NCBI GenBank assembly: GCA_964371945.1
Contig: CAYJPA010000019.1
Span: 7,721-71,720, forward strand
Source: CAYJPA01 sp964371945
GTDB lineage: Bacteria > Chloroflexota > Chloroflexia > Thermomicrobiales > UBA6265
Direction: 5' to 3'
DNA length: 64,000 nucleotides
Under the pieces are notes generated by a model, which did no database searches, was not told the DNA's origin, and saw nothing but the letters and a program-made list of their open reading frames with translations. Below, one piece after another: positions 34,785-43,567 of the stretch. Position 1 is the first letter of the stretch. The number at the start of each line of letters is the position of its first letter. The position numbers and the translations under genes were made by a program.

Positions 34785-35698
34785 TTTGGAAAGTGATTCC
34801 GACGATCGATCCGAATCTGGCTGTTGCTGATTGGAGGCGCAATGCCGGCGCACCTGACTTCGGACTGATCTCAACGGTTGCGACCGACTCCACCGGCAAG
34901 GTCTTCGTGCTCTGCCGGTCTCCTCAAGCGATGATGCTCACGTTCAACCAGAATGGCGAATACCAGGGCTCTTGGTCGGAGCACAAGTTCGTGCAGCCAC
35001 ATGGACTCTGGATCGGTCCGGACGACCGCGTGTACACCACCGATACCGGCGATCACACGATCCGGATCTTCACCACGAAAGGCGTCCTCCTGCAAACGAT
35101 CGGAAGGCCGGGACAGGTCGGCGCACCGGGCGAGCCATTCAATGCGCCCACGCGAGCGGTCGTCGGTCCCTCGGGCGACATTTTCGTTTCGGATGGCTAC
35201 GGTCAGAACCGAATCCATCGATTCTCACCAGGCGGTCAACTGCTGCATTCATGGGGTGAGCCGGGCAGTGGCCCGGGGCAGTTCGATACGCCGCACAGCC
35301 TTTGGGTCGACCAACAAGAGCGGGTCTACGTCGTGGACCGGGCAAACGGCCGCGTCCAGGTATTCGAAGGGGACGGCACGTTCGTTTCCGAATGGGATGG
35401 TTTTCGATTCCCCCACGACATCTTCATGACCGCGGACGAGCATGTCCTCGTGACCGACTGCGCACCACGCATTCCAGAATCGACCGTGCCGTACCACCAG
35501 ACCATGCCGGCTGCTCCGATTCTAATGTTTGCCCTCGACGGCACAATCACCGGCGTCACCGGCTTCTCCGGAGACAGTGCGGGGCAGTTTTTGGACTGCC
35601 CGCACTCCATCTGGATCGATCCGTTTGGCGACATCTACGTCAGCGAAGTGATCACGCCCAACCGTTTGCAAAAGTTCCGTCGCTCGGATGCCGGCTAG
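34781..35698 (+). CDS. NHL-repeat beta-propeller protein
   Basis: A 305-residue protein starting at GTG 34781, overlapping the DUF1786 stop. It contains about six NHL blades: WSEHKFVQPHGLWIGPDDRVYTTD, GDHTIRIFTTKGVLLQTIGR, FNAPTRAVVGPSGDIFVSDGYGQNRIHRFSPGG, QFDTPHSLWVDQQERVYVVDR, ANGRVQVFEGDGTFVSEWDGF, FLDCPHSIWIDPFGDIYVSEV. This is the fold of peptidyl-alpha-hydroxyglycine alpha-amidating lyase and 6-bladed scaffolds. No signal peptide, so it is cytosolic. Translational coupling to the DUF1786 protein suggests that the two act together on an unknown substrate. Confidence 0.88.
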   Translation: MIWKVIPTIDPNLAVADWRRNAGAPDFGLISTVATDSTGKVFVLCRSPQAMMLTFNQNGEYQGSWSEHKFVQPHGLWIGPDDRVYTTDTGDHTIRIFTTKGVLLQTIGRPGQVGAPGEPFNAPTRAVVGPSGDIFVSDGYGQNRIHRFSPGGQLLHSWGEPGSGPGQFDTPHSLWVDQQERVYVVDRANGRVQVFEGDGTFVSEWDGFRFPHDIFMTADEHVLVTDCAPRIPESTVPYHQTMPAAPILMFALDGTITGVTGFSGDSAGQFLDCPHSIWIDPFGDIYVSEVITPNRLQKFRRSDAG

Positions 35699-35731
35699 CC
35701 TCCGAAAACCAGCGGCCACACCGCAACCGTT

Positions 35732-38395
35732 CTAGACATCGCGCGAAATCTCCTCGAGCGCCGCATGCGCTGCCGCGAGCCGGGCGATCGGCAACCGGAA
35801 GGGCGAACAGCTCACGTAGTCCAGTCCGATCTCGTGCGCGAATTGGATCGACGCGGGGTCGCCCCCGTGCTCTCCGCAGATCGCGACCGTCAATGCCGGC
35901 TTGACCGCTCTTCCCTTTGTCGTCGCCCATTTCATCAGCTCCCCGACCCCTTCGATATCAAGTGTCTGGAACGGGTCGTCTTTGAGCAGGCCATGCTCGA
36001 CGTAATCCGGCAAGAAGCGCCCGGCGTCGTCGCGGCTGAGTCCAAAGGTCATCTGTGTCAAGTCGTTGGTGCCGAAGCTGAAAAAGTCCGCCTGCTTGGC
36101 GATTTGAGCGGCCAGTATCGCCGCGCGCGGCACCTCGATCATTGTGCCGATGTGATACGTCACCCTGTGACCCAGCTCCAGGAAGACCTCTTCCGCGGTG
36201 GTAACAATCACCTTCCGCTGGTTCTGGAGCTCTTCGGGGCCGCCGACGAGTGGAATCATCACCTCAGGCTCAACGTGGATGCCCGCGAGCGAGCTCCGAA
36301 CCGCCGCCGTGAAGATCGCCCTGGACTGCATGCGCGTGACTTCCGGGTAGGTGATGCCGAGCCGGCATCCCCTAAGGCCGAGCATCGGGTTGATTTCGTG
36401 ATGCGCCTCGATCGCGGCATGAATGACCCGTTGCGGCTGGCCGATCAGGGTTGCGAGCCGTCTGATCTCTTCTTCGGTTCGTGGCAGGAATTCGTGGAGT
36501 GGCGGATCGAGCAACCGGATCTTGACCGGCAATCCGTCCATTTCGTGGAACATCGCTTCGAAGTCATTGGCTTGGAACGGCTCGAGCTGGGCGAGCGCCG
36601 CTTCCCTTGCCTCGAAGGATTCAGCCAGAATCATTTGCCGCATGAAGTCGATTCGATCCGGTGCGAAAAACATGTGCTCGGTGCGGCAGAGACCGATGCC
36701 CTGCGCCCCGAGTCCGCGCGATCGCCGGGCATCGGCCGGTGTGTCGGCATTTGCGCGCACTCCGAGCTTGCGAAATTCGTCCGCCCACGCCAGGAGGGTG
36801 TCGATGCCGCCGCTGAGAGTCGGTTCGACCATGGGCACAGCACCGAGAATGACCCGGCCGGTTGAGCCGTCGATCGTCAGCTCGTCAAACTCGCGAACAG
36901 TGATTTTTCCCGCATGGAAGAGTCGCAATTTGTCATCGATCACAATCGCGCTGCAGCCGGTGACCGCCGGCTTGCCCATTCCGCGTGCGACAACGGCGGC
37001 GTGCGATGTCATTCCGCCGCGTGCGGTGAGAATCCCTTGCGCGTGCTCCATTCCAGGGAAGTCGTCGGCCGAGGTTTCAGTACGGACGAGAATCACAGCC
37101 TCACCGGCCTCGCCTCGACGCTTTGCCTCCGCTGGATCGAGCACAACAACGCCGGTCGCCGCGCCGGGACTCGCGGGCAGTCCGGTCGCGATCGTCGTGA
37201 TCTTTTGGAGATCATCAATCCGTGGGTGCATCAGTTGTTCAAGCTGCGCTGGCTGAACCCTGCGGACGGCTGTTTCCCGGTCGATCAATCCCTGATTCGA
37301 CATGTCGACCGCGATCTTGACCGCGGCAAAAGCCGTCCGTTTTCCAGTGCGGGTTTGCAGCATCCACAGCCGCCCCTCTTCGACGGTGAACTCCACGTCC
37401 TGCATATCGGTGTAGTGCGCTTCCAGACGGGAGGCAATATCGAGCAATTGGCGGTATGAGGGCTTGAATAGTGGATCGTCATCCATTTGCTGAACCGCTT
37501 GGGGTGTCCGGATTCCAGCCACCACGTCTTCGCCCTGCGCATTCGGCAAGAACTCGCCGAACAGCACCCGTTCGCCCGTATTGGGATTCCGCGTGAATGC
37601 GACGCCGGAGGCGCAGTCGCTTCCGACATTCCCGAAAACCATCGCCTGCACGTTGACTGCCGTGCCGAGATGCTCGGAGATGTGGTTCGATCGACGATAT
37701 GCTCGTGCCCGTGGCGTATTCCAGGAGCGGAATACGGCCACGATCGCCATCTGCAGCTGCTCGAACGGATCCTCGGGGAACGCGTGACCATGTTCGTTGA
37801 TGATTCGCTTGAAGGCGATGACGAGATCGTGCAGTGCCTTCGCCGAGAGCTCGTAATCGATGGACACGCCGGTTCGACTCTTCGCGTCCGCGATCGCCTT
37901 TTCGAAGAGATCCGCGTCGACGCCGAGCACCACCTTGCCGAACATCTGCACGAAGCGACGGTAAGCATCCATCGCGAAGTGCTCGTTCGCTCGCTGGCCG
38001 AGGCCCGCCGCGATCTTGTCGTTCAGCCCAAGGTTGAGAATCGTATCCATCATGCCGGGCATGGAGAATTTCGCGCCGGAACGAACCGAGAGGAGAAGCG
38101 GATTTGTCGGATCACCAAAGTGCCGGCCCATCTGAACCTCAATACCCGCGAGCGCTTTCCGCACTTCCGGCAACAGGGATTCTGGAACATCTCCCCCACT
38201 CGAAAGGTAAGCGCGGCATGCTTCCGTCGTTACCGTGAATCCAGGAGGAACCGGCAGCCCAATGCGCGTCATCTCGGCGAGGTTGGCGCCCTTGCCGCCA
38301 AGTAGTTCCCGCTGTTCGGCGTGTCCTTCCTGGAAAAGGGAGACCCAATGGCCCTTCATTGATGCGTCCTTTCGACGAGGAGTAATTCCCGGCAT
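35732..38395 (-). CDS. ppdK: Pyruvate, phosphate dikinase
   Basis: An 887-residue PPDK with all three parts: N-terminal ATP-grasp (LLGGKGANLAEMTRIGLPVPPGFTVTTEAC, LLSVRSGAKFSMPGMMDTILNLGLND), central phosphohistidine domain (ARGGMTSHAAVVARGMGKPAVTG; His is the phosphorylated residue) and C-terminal PEP/pyruvate TIM barrel (GIGLCRTEHMFFAPDRI, FFSFGTNDLTQMTFGLSRDD, ICGEHGGDPASI with catalytic Cys). It interconverts pyruvate, ATP and Pi with PEP, AMP and PPi. With pyruvate kinase at 62.0 kb the cell can run this step both ways. Monocistronic, start ATG 38395 (a better-spaced ATG at 38359, MKGHWVSLFQEGHAEQ, is possible). Confidence 0.96.
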   Translation of the reverse strand: MPGITPRRKDASMKGHWVSLFQEGHAEQRELLGGKGANLAEMTRIGLPVPPGFTVTTEACRAYLSSGGDVPESLLPEVRKALAGIEVQMGRHFGDPTNPLLLSVRSGAKFSMPGMMDTILNLGLNDKIAAGLGQRANEHFAMDAYRRFVQMFGKVVLGVDADLFEKAIADAKSRTGVSIDYELSAKALHDLVIAFKRIINEHGHAFPEDPFEQLQMAIVAVFRSWNTPRARAYRRSNHISEHLGTAVNVQAMVFGNVGSDCASGVAFTRNPNTGERVLFGEFLPNAQGEDVVAGIRTPQAVQQMDDDPLFKPSYRQLLDIASRLEAHYTDMQDVEFTVEEGRLWMLQTRTGKRTAFAAVKIAVDMSNQGLIDRETAVRRVQPAQLEQLMHPRIDDLQKITTIATGLPASPGAATGVVVLDPAEAKRRGEAGEAVILVRTETSADDFPGMEHAQGILTARGGMTSHAAVVARGMGKPAVTGCSAIVIDDKLRLFHAGKITVREFDELTIDGSTGRVILGAVPMVEPTLSGGIDTLLAWADEFRKLGVRANADTPADARRSRGLGAQGIGLCRTEHMFFAPDRIDFMRQMILAESFEAREAALAQLEPFQANDFEAMFHEMDGLPVKIRLLDPPLHEFLPRTEEEIRRLATLIGQPQRVIHAAIEAHHEINPMLGLRGCRLGITYPEVTRMQSRAIFTAAVRSSLAGIHVEPEVMIPLVGGPEELQNQRKVIVTTAEEVFLELGHRVTYHIGTMIEVPRAAILAAQIAKQADFFSFGTNDLTQMTFGLSRDDAGRFLPDYVEHGLLKDDPFQTLDIEGVGELMKWATTKGRAVKPALTVAICGEHGGDPASIQFAHEIGLDYVSCSPFRLPIARLAAAHAALEEISRDV

Positions 38396-38575
38396 CGGTC
38401 ATCGATCGCGCCTTGGTAGGGCCGAAGCCGGAACCTTCCGGGAGCGGATTCTCTTATCTGAAGGTAGGGGTGGGCGTGTCACAGGCTCGTCACGATGGCA
38501 AAACGGGATGTGCCAATCGTGTCCCAACCCGTACGCGACCAAGCTTGCGTCGAGCAAGCGGAACTCAAATGACCG

Positions 38576-39529
38576 TTATTGACTGTCAGGTGTGCCTGAG
38601 GCGGACTGAACTGTTCCCGTTGTGTCATCGGTTGGTGTCGGCGACGTCGCATCGCCGGTCGCCGTCCGGGTCGCCGTGGCCGATCCGGTCTTGCCGGGAG
38701 ATGGGGTGGACGATGGCGACTGTTCGGCCGATGGCGTCAACTCCGGTTCGTTGGTCGGAATCTCGGTTGACATCTCGGTCGACATCTCGGTCGACATCTC
38801 GGTCGCCACGGGGAGGGTCGAGGTGCTCGTAGGCGTTGCCGTCTCGGTCGAGGTCGGCTCAATCGTCGAGATGGAAACCAGTGGAGTGTTGCTCGGTGTT
38901 AGGGTCGGAGACAAGGTTGACGTATTGGTCGCGACCGGGACGATCGCCGGAGTTTGAGATGGTGGCGCCGGCGTACTGGTGCTCTTGGGACTGGCGGTTC
39001 TGGTCGGTGTTGGTGTTGCGGTGTTTTGAGGTCGCGGCGTAATCGTCGCGTAGATGATGATCGACCGGGTGACGATCGGCGGCGGCGGAGAAGAGGTGCT
39101 GGCGGAATTGAAGGTTGGCAATGGCTGCAGAATCGCTCCCGGGGTTGCAGTGGTCGTTGAAGTTGACGTCGCCTGGATATCCTGTACATTCGCCGGGCGC
39201 CGAACCACGCGCACGGTCGGGCTTGGCTGCACAGGCACCTCAGGTGCGGTCGGGATCACCTCGGCGTCTTCGTCGGGTTCGTTCGTAGGCCCTGCGGTCG
39301 ACTCGCGCTCTGGCTCGGTCGACGCGTCATCGACGGACTCCTCCGAGCTTTGAGTAGGCACTGCGATGGTTGTTCCCCGTGGTTTGGACGGTCCATTGTC
39401 GGCGTCCGCGGGCAGCACCGCGAACGCGATCGCGCCGACAATTGCGGCCGCGCCAATAAACGCCGCCAGCATCGGCGCGAGCGACAGGATGAGGGATCGC
39501 GAACGTGAGCGCGCGCGGGGCTGCGCCAT
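38576..39529 (-). CDS. Membrane-anchored Ser/Thr/Pro-rich (mucin-like) protein
   Basis: A 317-residue protein. N-terminus is basic (AQPRARSRSRS) followed by one membrane helix (about 14-38, MLAAFIGAAAIVGAIAFAVL); the rest is low-complexity Thr/Ser/Pro with TPTPTRTASPKSTSTPAPPS-type runs. A 12-base tandem repeat at 38761-38808 encodes MSTE four times. It resembles a cell-surface stalk and contains no domain. The strong Thr/Pro bias matches the linkers in the anti-sigma factor and giant surface protein of this window. Real expression is likely but not proven. Confidence 0.65.
   Translation of the reverse strand: MAQPRARSRSRSLILSLAPMLAAFIGAAAIVGAIAFAVLPADADNGPSKPRGTTIAVPTQSSEESVDDASTEPERESTAGPTNEPDEDAEVIPTAPEVPVQPSPTVRVVRRPANVQDIQATSTSTTTATPGAILQPLPTFNSASTSSPPPPIVTRSIIIYATITPRPQNTATPTPTRTASPKSTSTPAPPSQTPAIVPVATNTSTLSPTLTPSNTPLVSISTIEPTSTETATPTSTSTLPVATEMSTEMSTEMSTEIPTNEPELTPSAEQSPSSTPSPGKTGSATATRTATGDATSPTPTDDTTGTVQSASGTPDSQ
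38761..38808. repeat. 12-bp tandem repeat (four units)
   Basis: The unit TCTCGGTCGACA occurs four times with a single change in the first and last copies. It is in frame and encodes the MSTE repeat of the mucin-like protein, so copy-number change would only lengthen or shorten the stalk. Confidence 0.85.
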
Positions 39530-39626
39530 CTCACTTACTCCACGGCGTGTTGATGAATGCTAGACCAGATCAGATACTCGCAACACGGTTGCCGGTCCGC
39601 GTGTTCTCTAGTACGCTCGAACCTGG

Positions 39627-40508
39627 CTAGTTGGTTTCGGGTTGGCTCAAAAACTCCCGCAAAACCTCCTTGAACAGGTCAGGCTCTTCGAAATGAGCCA
39701 AGTGCGAACTGTTTTCGAAGATCCTGAGTATCGACCCGGGAATGCCGGCGTGCATCGTTTCGGAGCACGCTGGAACAACCTCGTCGAATCGGCCGCATGT
39801 GATCATCGTCGGGACGGCGATCTCCGCGAGCCGGTCGCGGCGCTCCCAATCCATCAGATTGCCGGTGCAGGTGAATTCATTCGGTCCCCACATTGTGTTG
39901 TAAACCGGGGCGGACATATGCTCCATCGACTCCTGTAAATAGGCAGGGTATGGATGCGTTTGACACAGGTGCCGGCGATAGAGCACCTCCATTGCCTCCA
40001 GGTAATCGGGATGATCGGTTGTGCCGTTTGCCTCGTGAAGAGCGAGCGCCTCTTGACTCGCTGCCGGCAGCCGCCGCCGCAGTGAATCCATTCCCTCGAC
40101 GCATTGCTTCGTACTCGCCGCTCCGCTGTAGAGCACGAGACTGTGAAGATTTTGCTGGTAGTTCAGCGCATACTCGAGAGCAAGAAAGGCGCCCCAGGAC
40201 TGTCCAATCAACCGTATCTTGCCGAGTCGCAGAGTTTGCCGGACCGCTTCGACCTCTTCCACAAACCGGGGCACCTGCAATAGCGACGGGTCGTCTGGTC
40301 TGTCCGACCGGCGGGAGCCGAGTTGATCGTAACGAACCACCCGGTAGCCGTCTTGGGCAAGCTCCATCAACGGGATCAGATAGTCGGACGCTCCACCCGG
40401 GCCACCGTGCAAGAGCAGAATCGCCGGACCTTCGCCGACGCTCTCGTACCAGACGCGGCCAGGACCGACATCGACAAAGCCTTGCGTTTTTGTTCGCGAC
40501 TTGCTCAT
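39627..40508 (-). CDS. Proline iminopeptidase-like alpha/beta hydrolase
   Basis: From ATG 40508 (GGGGAGAGG upstream), 293 residues. Family S33: AILLLHGGPGGASDYLIPL with the oxyanion HGGPG, YDQLGSRRSDRPDD, nucleophile elbow GQSWGAFLALEYAL with Ser, NEFTCTGNLMDWERRDRLAEI, acid in TCGRFDEVVPACSETM and catalytic His in NSSHLAHFEEPDLF. It releases N-terminal proline from peptides or hydrolyses amide/ester substrates in the cytosol. An upstream ATG at 40532 adds eight residues. It follows the decayed permease gene of the Opu cluster closely on the same strand, but no functional link is obvious. Confidence 0.92.
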   Translation of the reverse strand: MSKSRTKTQGFVDVGPGRVWYESVGEGPAILLLHGGPGGASDYLIPLMELAQDGYRVVRYDQLGSRRSDRPDDPSLLQVPRFVEEVEAVRQTLRLGKIRLIGQSWGAFLALEYALNYQQNLHSLVLYSGAASTKQCVEGMDSLRRRLPAASQEALALHEANGTTDHPDYLEAMEVLYRRHLCQTHPYPAYLQESMEHMSAPVYNTMWGPNEFTCTGNLMDWERRDRLAEIAVPTMITCGRFDEVVPACSETMHAGIPGSILRIFENSSHLAHFEEPDLFKEVLREFLSQPETN

Positions 40509-40528
40509 CCTGCCTCTCCCCTCACGGC

Positions 40529-41171
40529 TCATCCAGCCGAACGAGCAGCCTTTGCCGCGGGCGTCATTCTCTCAGTTAATCGCGGCAGCGTATGCGTCAT
40601 GATCGCAAGCGTTGCGATCGCAATCGGACCGGCGAGAATCATCGACAGATTGTCCCGGCTGATCCCGTCGAGCATCAATGTTCCCAGGCCGCCGGCGGAA
40701 TTCCAGGCTGTGATTGTCGCCAGGCTGATGGTTGTCACGGCCGCGATTCGAAGCCCGGCGATCAGCACTGGTAGAGCAAGTGGCAACGGCACCCGGGCAA
40801 AGACCTGAGCCGCGGCCATACCGATTCCGCGCGCCGCCTCTAAGATCGCTGGATCGATTCCTCGCGGCGCCGCCGCAATATTCCATAGGAGCGCGAGTTG
40901 AGCATAGGCCGCCAGCACACCGATCTCCGGCTGTCTACCGAGCCCCAGACTCGGAATCAGGAACGCCAGAAACGCGAGATTTGGAATCGTATAGACGATC
41001 CCAAGCAAACTCAAAACCGGCAGGGAAAGTCTGGGCACGGCCGCCACGAGAATGCCGAGCGGTAGCGCGAAAACCAGCGCCAACCCCACCGCCGGCGCGG
41101 AGAGCGAAAGGTGGTCGCCCCCCTAGATCTGTGACCCGCCGCCAGCGATCGACGTGATAATCGAGGTTCAC
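40529..41171 (-). pseudogene. Osmoprotectant ABC permease (OpuCB/CD type), frameshifted near its start
   Basis: From 41089 down to the stop at 40529 the frame is a good binding-protein-dependent permease: VFALPLGILVAAVPRLSLPVLSLLGIVYTIPNLAFLAFLIP, EAARGIGMAAAQVFARVPLPLALPVLIAGLRIAAV, TITAWNSAGGLGTLML (split). The proper N-terminus, MNLDYHVDRWRRVTDLG from GTG 41171, is in another frame; the frames join at a run of six G (41107-41112 as C on the plus strand), where DHLSLS follows. One base removed from that run restores the gene. So it is either inactivated or affected by a homopolymer sequencing error. Part of a decayed operon. Confidence 0.75.
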
Positions 41172-41189
41172 GACGCGACCCCGGGGTGA

Positions 41190-41500
41190 CGGCAACCAAC
41201 CGTCGACGCTGGCGGCCTTGATCATGTCAAGATCGACAAATCCGGGCACCGAACCGCGATCATCGTCGACCCGCACGACGCGCTCGCCCGATGCCAGAAG
41301 AAGTCCAAGCGCCCCCCGCAATGTTGCTCTGTAGCCAATCGAGATCAGCGAGTCGGCGCCGGAGATTTGAGTTGCCACTGAGCAGACTGGAATCAGGTTC
41401 AGCGACCGTAAAACGTCCTCCGCGCCGGCCAGCTCTCGAACGAAATCGTCCGCGGGCCGCGGCACAATCTCGAGCGGTGGTGCCGTGAATGATCGGCCCT
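41190..41500 (-). pseudogene. Remnant of osmoprotectant ABC ATPase (OpuCA C-terminus with CBS-type domain)
   Basis: Only the tail of the ATPase is left: PPLEIVPRPADDFVRELAGAEDVLRSLNLIPV matches the segment after the nucleotide-binding domain of OpuCA, and the following RATLRGALGLLLASGERVVRVDDDRGSVPGFVDLDMI matches its CBS-like regulatory domain. Walker A, signature and Walker B regions are absent: the preceding bases are the palindrome at 41599-41628 and the binding-protein pseudogene. The frame has also lost its stop and runs into the permease. The importer cannot function without this subunit unless another ATPase serves it. Confidence 0.7.
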
Positions 41501-41598
41501 GCTCAGTTTGGCACCGCGCGGCATCGCCGCTGTCCCGTGCGTCTTTGGCTTGAAGGGCATGCAGTGATTGGATGGCTGGCCCCTAGCCCTCGTTGAGC

Positions 41599-41628
41599 AG
41601 GCGGGGAGCGGTGCACCGCTCCCCGCCT
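41599..41628. repeat. 30-bp perfect palindrome
   Basis: The 30 bases centred on TG|CA at 41613/41614 read the same on both strands (AGGCGGGGAGCGGTG and its complement). It follows the stop of the binding-protein pseudogene by ten bases on the minus strand, as a strong hairpin without a T run. It could be a terminator or the scar of the deletion that removed the ATPase. Confidence 0.7.
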
Positions 41629-41637
41629 CCCGGCAAA

Positions 41638-42602
41638 CTACGCGGGCAACAGGCCCTGTTCCTGAAGGAGTTGTTTCGCCACGCCGGCCGGCTCCATCTT
41701 CTCCTTTCCGACGACTTGGCGATTGAGCTCGATCATGATTTCGGTCGTCAAAATAGGCGCCAGCGGATTCAGCGCCTCCGCAATTTGCGGATTCGCGCTC
41801 CCAGCGCCGCCAGGCGAACGACCGGAGCGACGTAATACGGCGGCTACAGCGATTTGGCGCCTTGCGGAATGACGAGATCGTTGATCGCAATTTCCGCGTC
41901 GGTGCTGAACGGGAGCACTACGTTGGCATCGCTATCCGGGAACGTTTGGTATCTGAGGCCGGGTGTGACCCCACTCACCGAGGCGTTGAGACCGTGAGTG
42001 CTTTGCAGCCCCAGAAGTCCGTCCTCCCGCTCCTCGAAGTCGGATGGCGCCGAAATGGTGATCTCCTCACGCTGACTTGGCTCGGCAAGTCGCGAGATGG
42101 TGGTCAATCCCTTCTCGGTCGTGAAGTCGCGCTTGACCGCCAGGGCTTGCGAGTCGTTCATTGCGCTCTGCTCGAGCCAGATCAAACCGGATTGAGCTTC
42201 GTACTCCTTCTTGTCGTACTGATAGACGGCGTCGATTGAAGGATCCGCGACCTGTGTTGCCATTCCCGCCTCCGGCGTGCCCGCGGCCGCGAGAGCATCG
42301 GCAACCGTCTTCGTCAAGACGACGAGCAGTCCCGTTCCTGTGTACTCCGGATAGACGTCGAGCTCGTCGTTGACCAGAGCTTCCTGTGCGACAACGGCCC
42401 CACCCAAATTGAGCCTCCGCTCGACTTGGCCTCCGGCATTTTCAAGTGAAAGCGCGTACATCTCGCCAATCGTGATCGACTCCGTAAAAATCCTTAGAAC
42501 CGACCCGTACCGGCCCCGTTTTCGCGGACGTCCAATTTGTTTGGTGACCGAACGGGATGACAAGCGATGAAGCGGTGATCACTTTGATGATGGTGCGACG
42601 CG
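41638..42602 (-). pseudogene. Osmoprotectant-binding protein (OpuCC/OsmF type) with two frameshifts
   Basis: Three frames add up to one protein. Around 42490-42602: RRTIIKVITASSL (signal remnant) and VRVGSKDF. Next frame 41844-42490: FTESITIGEMYALSLENAGG, RRLNLGGAVVAQEALVNDELDVYPEYTGTGL, DANVVLPFSTDAEI. Last frame to 41638: SPGGAGSANPQIAEALNPLAP, MIELNRQVVGKEKMEPAGVA, EQGLLPA. The first shift falls in a run of five T near 42490, the second near 41820. VGSKDFTE, LNLGG and YPEYTGT are hallmarks of glycine-betaine/choline/carnitine binding proteins. Not translatable as a whole. Confidence 0.8.
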
Positions 42603-43295
42603 AGATGATTGTTGAACTGGTTCTTTCGTTGCTGGCGACTTGAGGTCTTGCCCGTGCTGGTAGGTTGATGACCCGGTCGGAAGAGTGACCAGGCGTTCGA
42701 GTCCCGCGAGCACCGCTTCAACGGTTAATGCGAGCAATGTGACGGGGATTGCTCCGGCGAGAAGCAGCCGGTAATCGAGTAGGGTCAGACCACTGGTGAT
42801 GAAGCGTCCGAGACAGCCTACTCCGACGAAACTGGCCAGCGTCGCGCTGGCAAGGACCTCGACTGAGGCCGTCCGCGGTCCAGCCAGCACCGGCAATTGA
42901 ACTTTGGCGAAAACCTGGAATCCCTTCATCCCAAGTCCTCGTGCGTTCTCCAGCATGGCGGCCACGACCGCTTTCGGCCCGGCGTCGGTGTTGATGATGA
43001 CTGGAGGACCCGCCAGAAGGGTCAACGCTATAAGCGAAAGGGCGAACGTGCGGTCGAAAAATGGAAGAAGCGCGCCCAGTTCCTTGCGATATGGAAACAG
43101 CAAAAACATCACGGCGATGCTGGGAACGACCCTCACGGCTGACACCGCACCGACAATCGCCGGCCCGGCCCGCCGGCTTCGAGCCGAGAGCAATCCAAGT
43201 GGGAAGATGACGACCGGGACGGCAAGCGCATTGGGACTCAAACGAACGTGAGCAGAAAGCGCGTTCTGAAACCGATCCGGGTTATCGTCGATGTA
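42579..43295 (-). pseudogene. Osmoprotectant ABC permease (OpuCB/CD type), N-terminally damaged
   Basis: Homology begins at 43295 (YIDDNPDRFQNALSAHVRLS) directly after an in-frame TGA (43296-43298), with no start codon; a TTG at 43241 gives a 220-residue frame beginning inside the first helix. That helix (PNALAVPVVIFPLGLL) is weak. The remainder is recognisable: ARSRRAGPAIVGAVSAVRVVPSIAVMFLL, LENARGLGMKGFQVFAKVQLPVLAGPRTASV, LASATLASFVGVGCLGRFI, ending with a hydrophilic tail. First gene of the decayed importer operon. If the TTG is used the product might still be made, but it is unlikely to work without its partners. Confidence 0.65.
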
Positions 43296-43567
43296 TCACA
43301 GCGCATCGCGCGGGATTTCCAATCGGCGTCCCCATCCGAGCCAAATCACTGACCTGTAACGTCTGCTTTGCGGCTATCGTGAGATAGGAGCCACAACTGG
43401 TTTCCTAAACGCAATGTGCGCTCCGAGCCAATGGAGAAACGCAATCAGCGTGCCATAGGGAGGAAATTATCAAAACCGGAACGAAGCGAAGCAAGGACTT
43501 ATACTTGGCGGTTGATGCGATCATTTTCGATAGATAACCGACCACACACGTTGCGAGGTACCAGCCA

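Noticed and set aside
40935..41465. Single 176-codon gene on the minus strand
   Set aside because: It joins the ATPase tail and the permease start in a wrong frame; better explained as two damaged genes.
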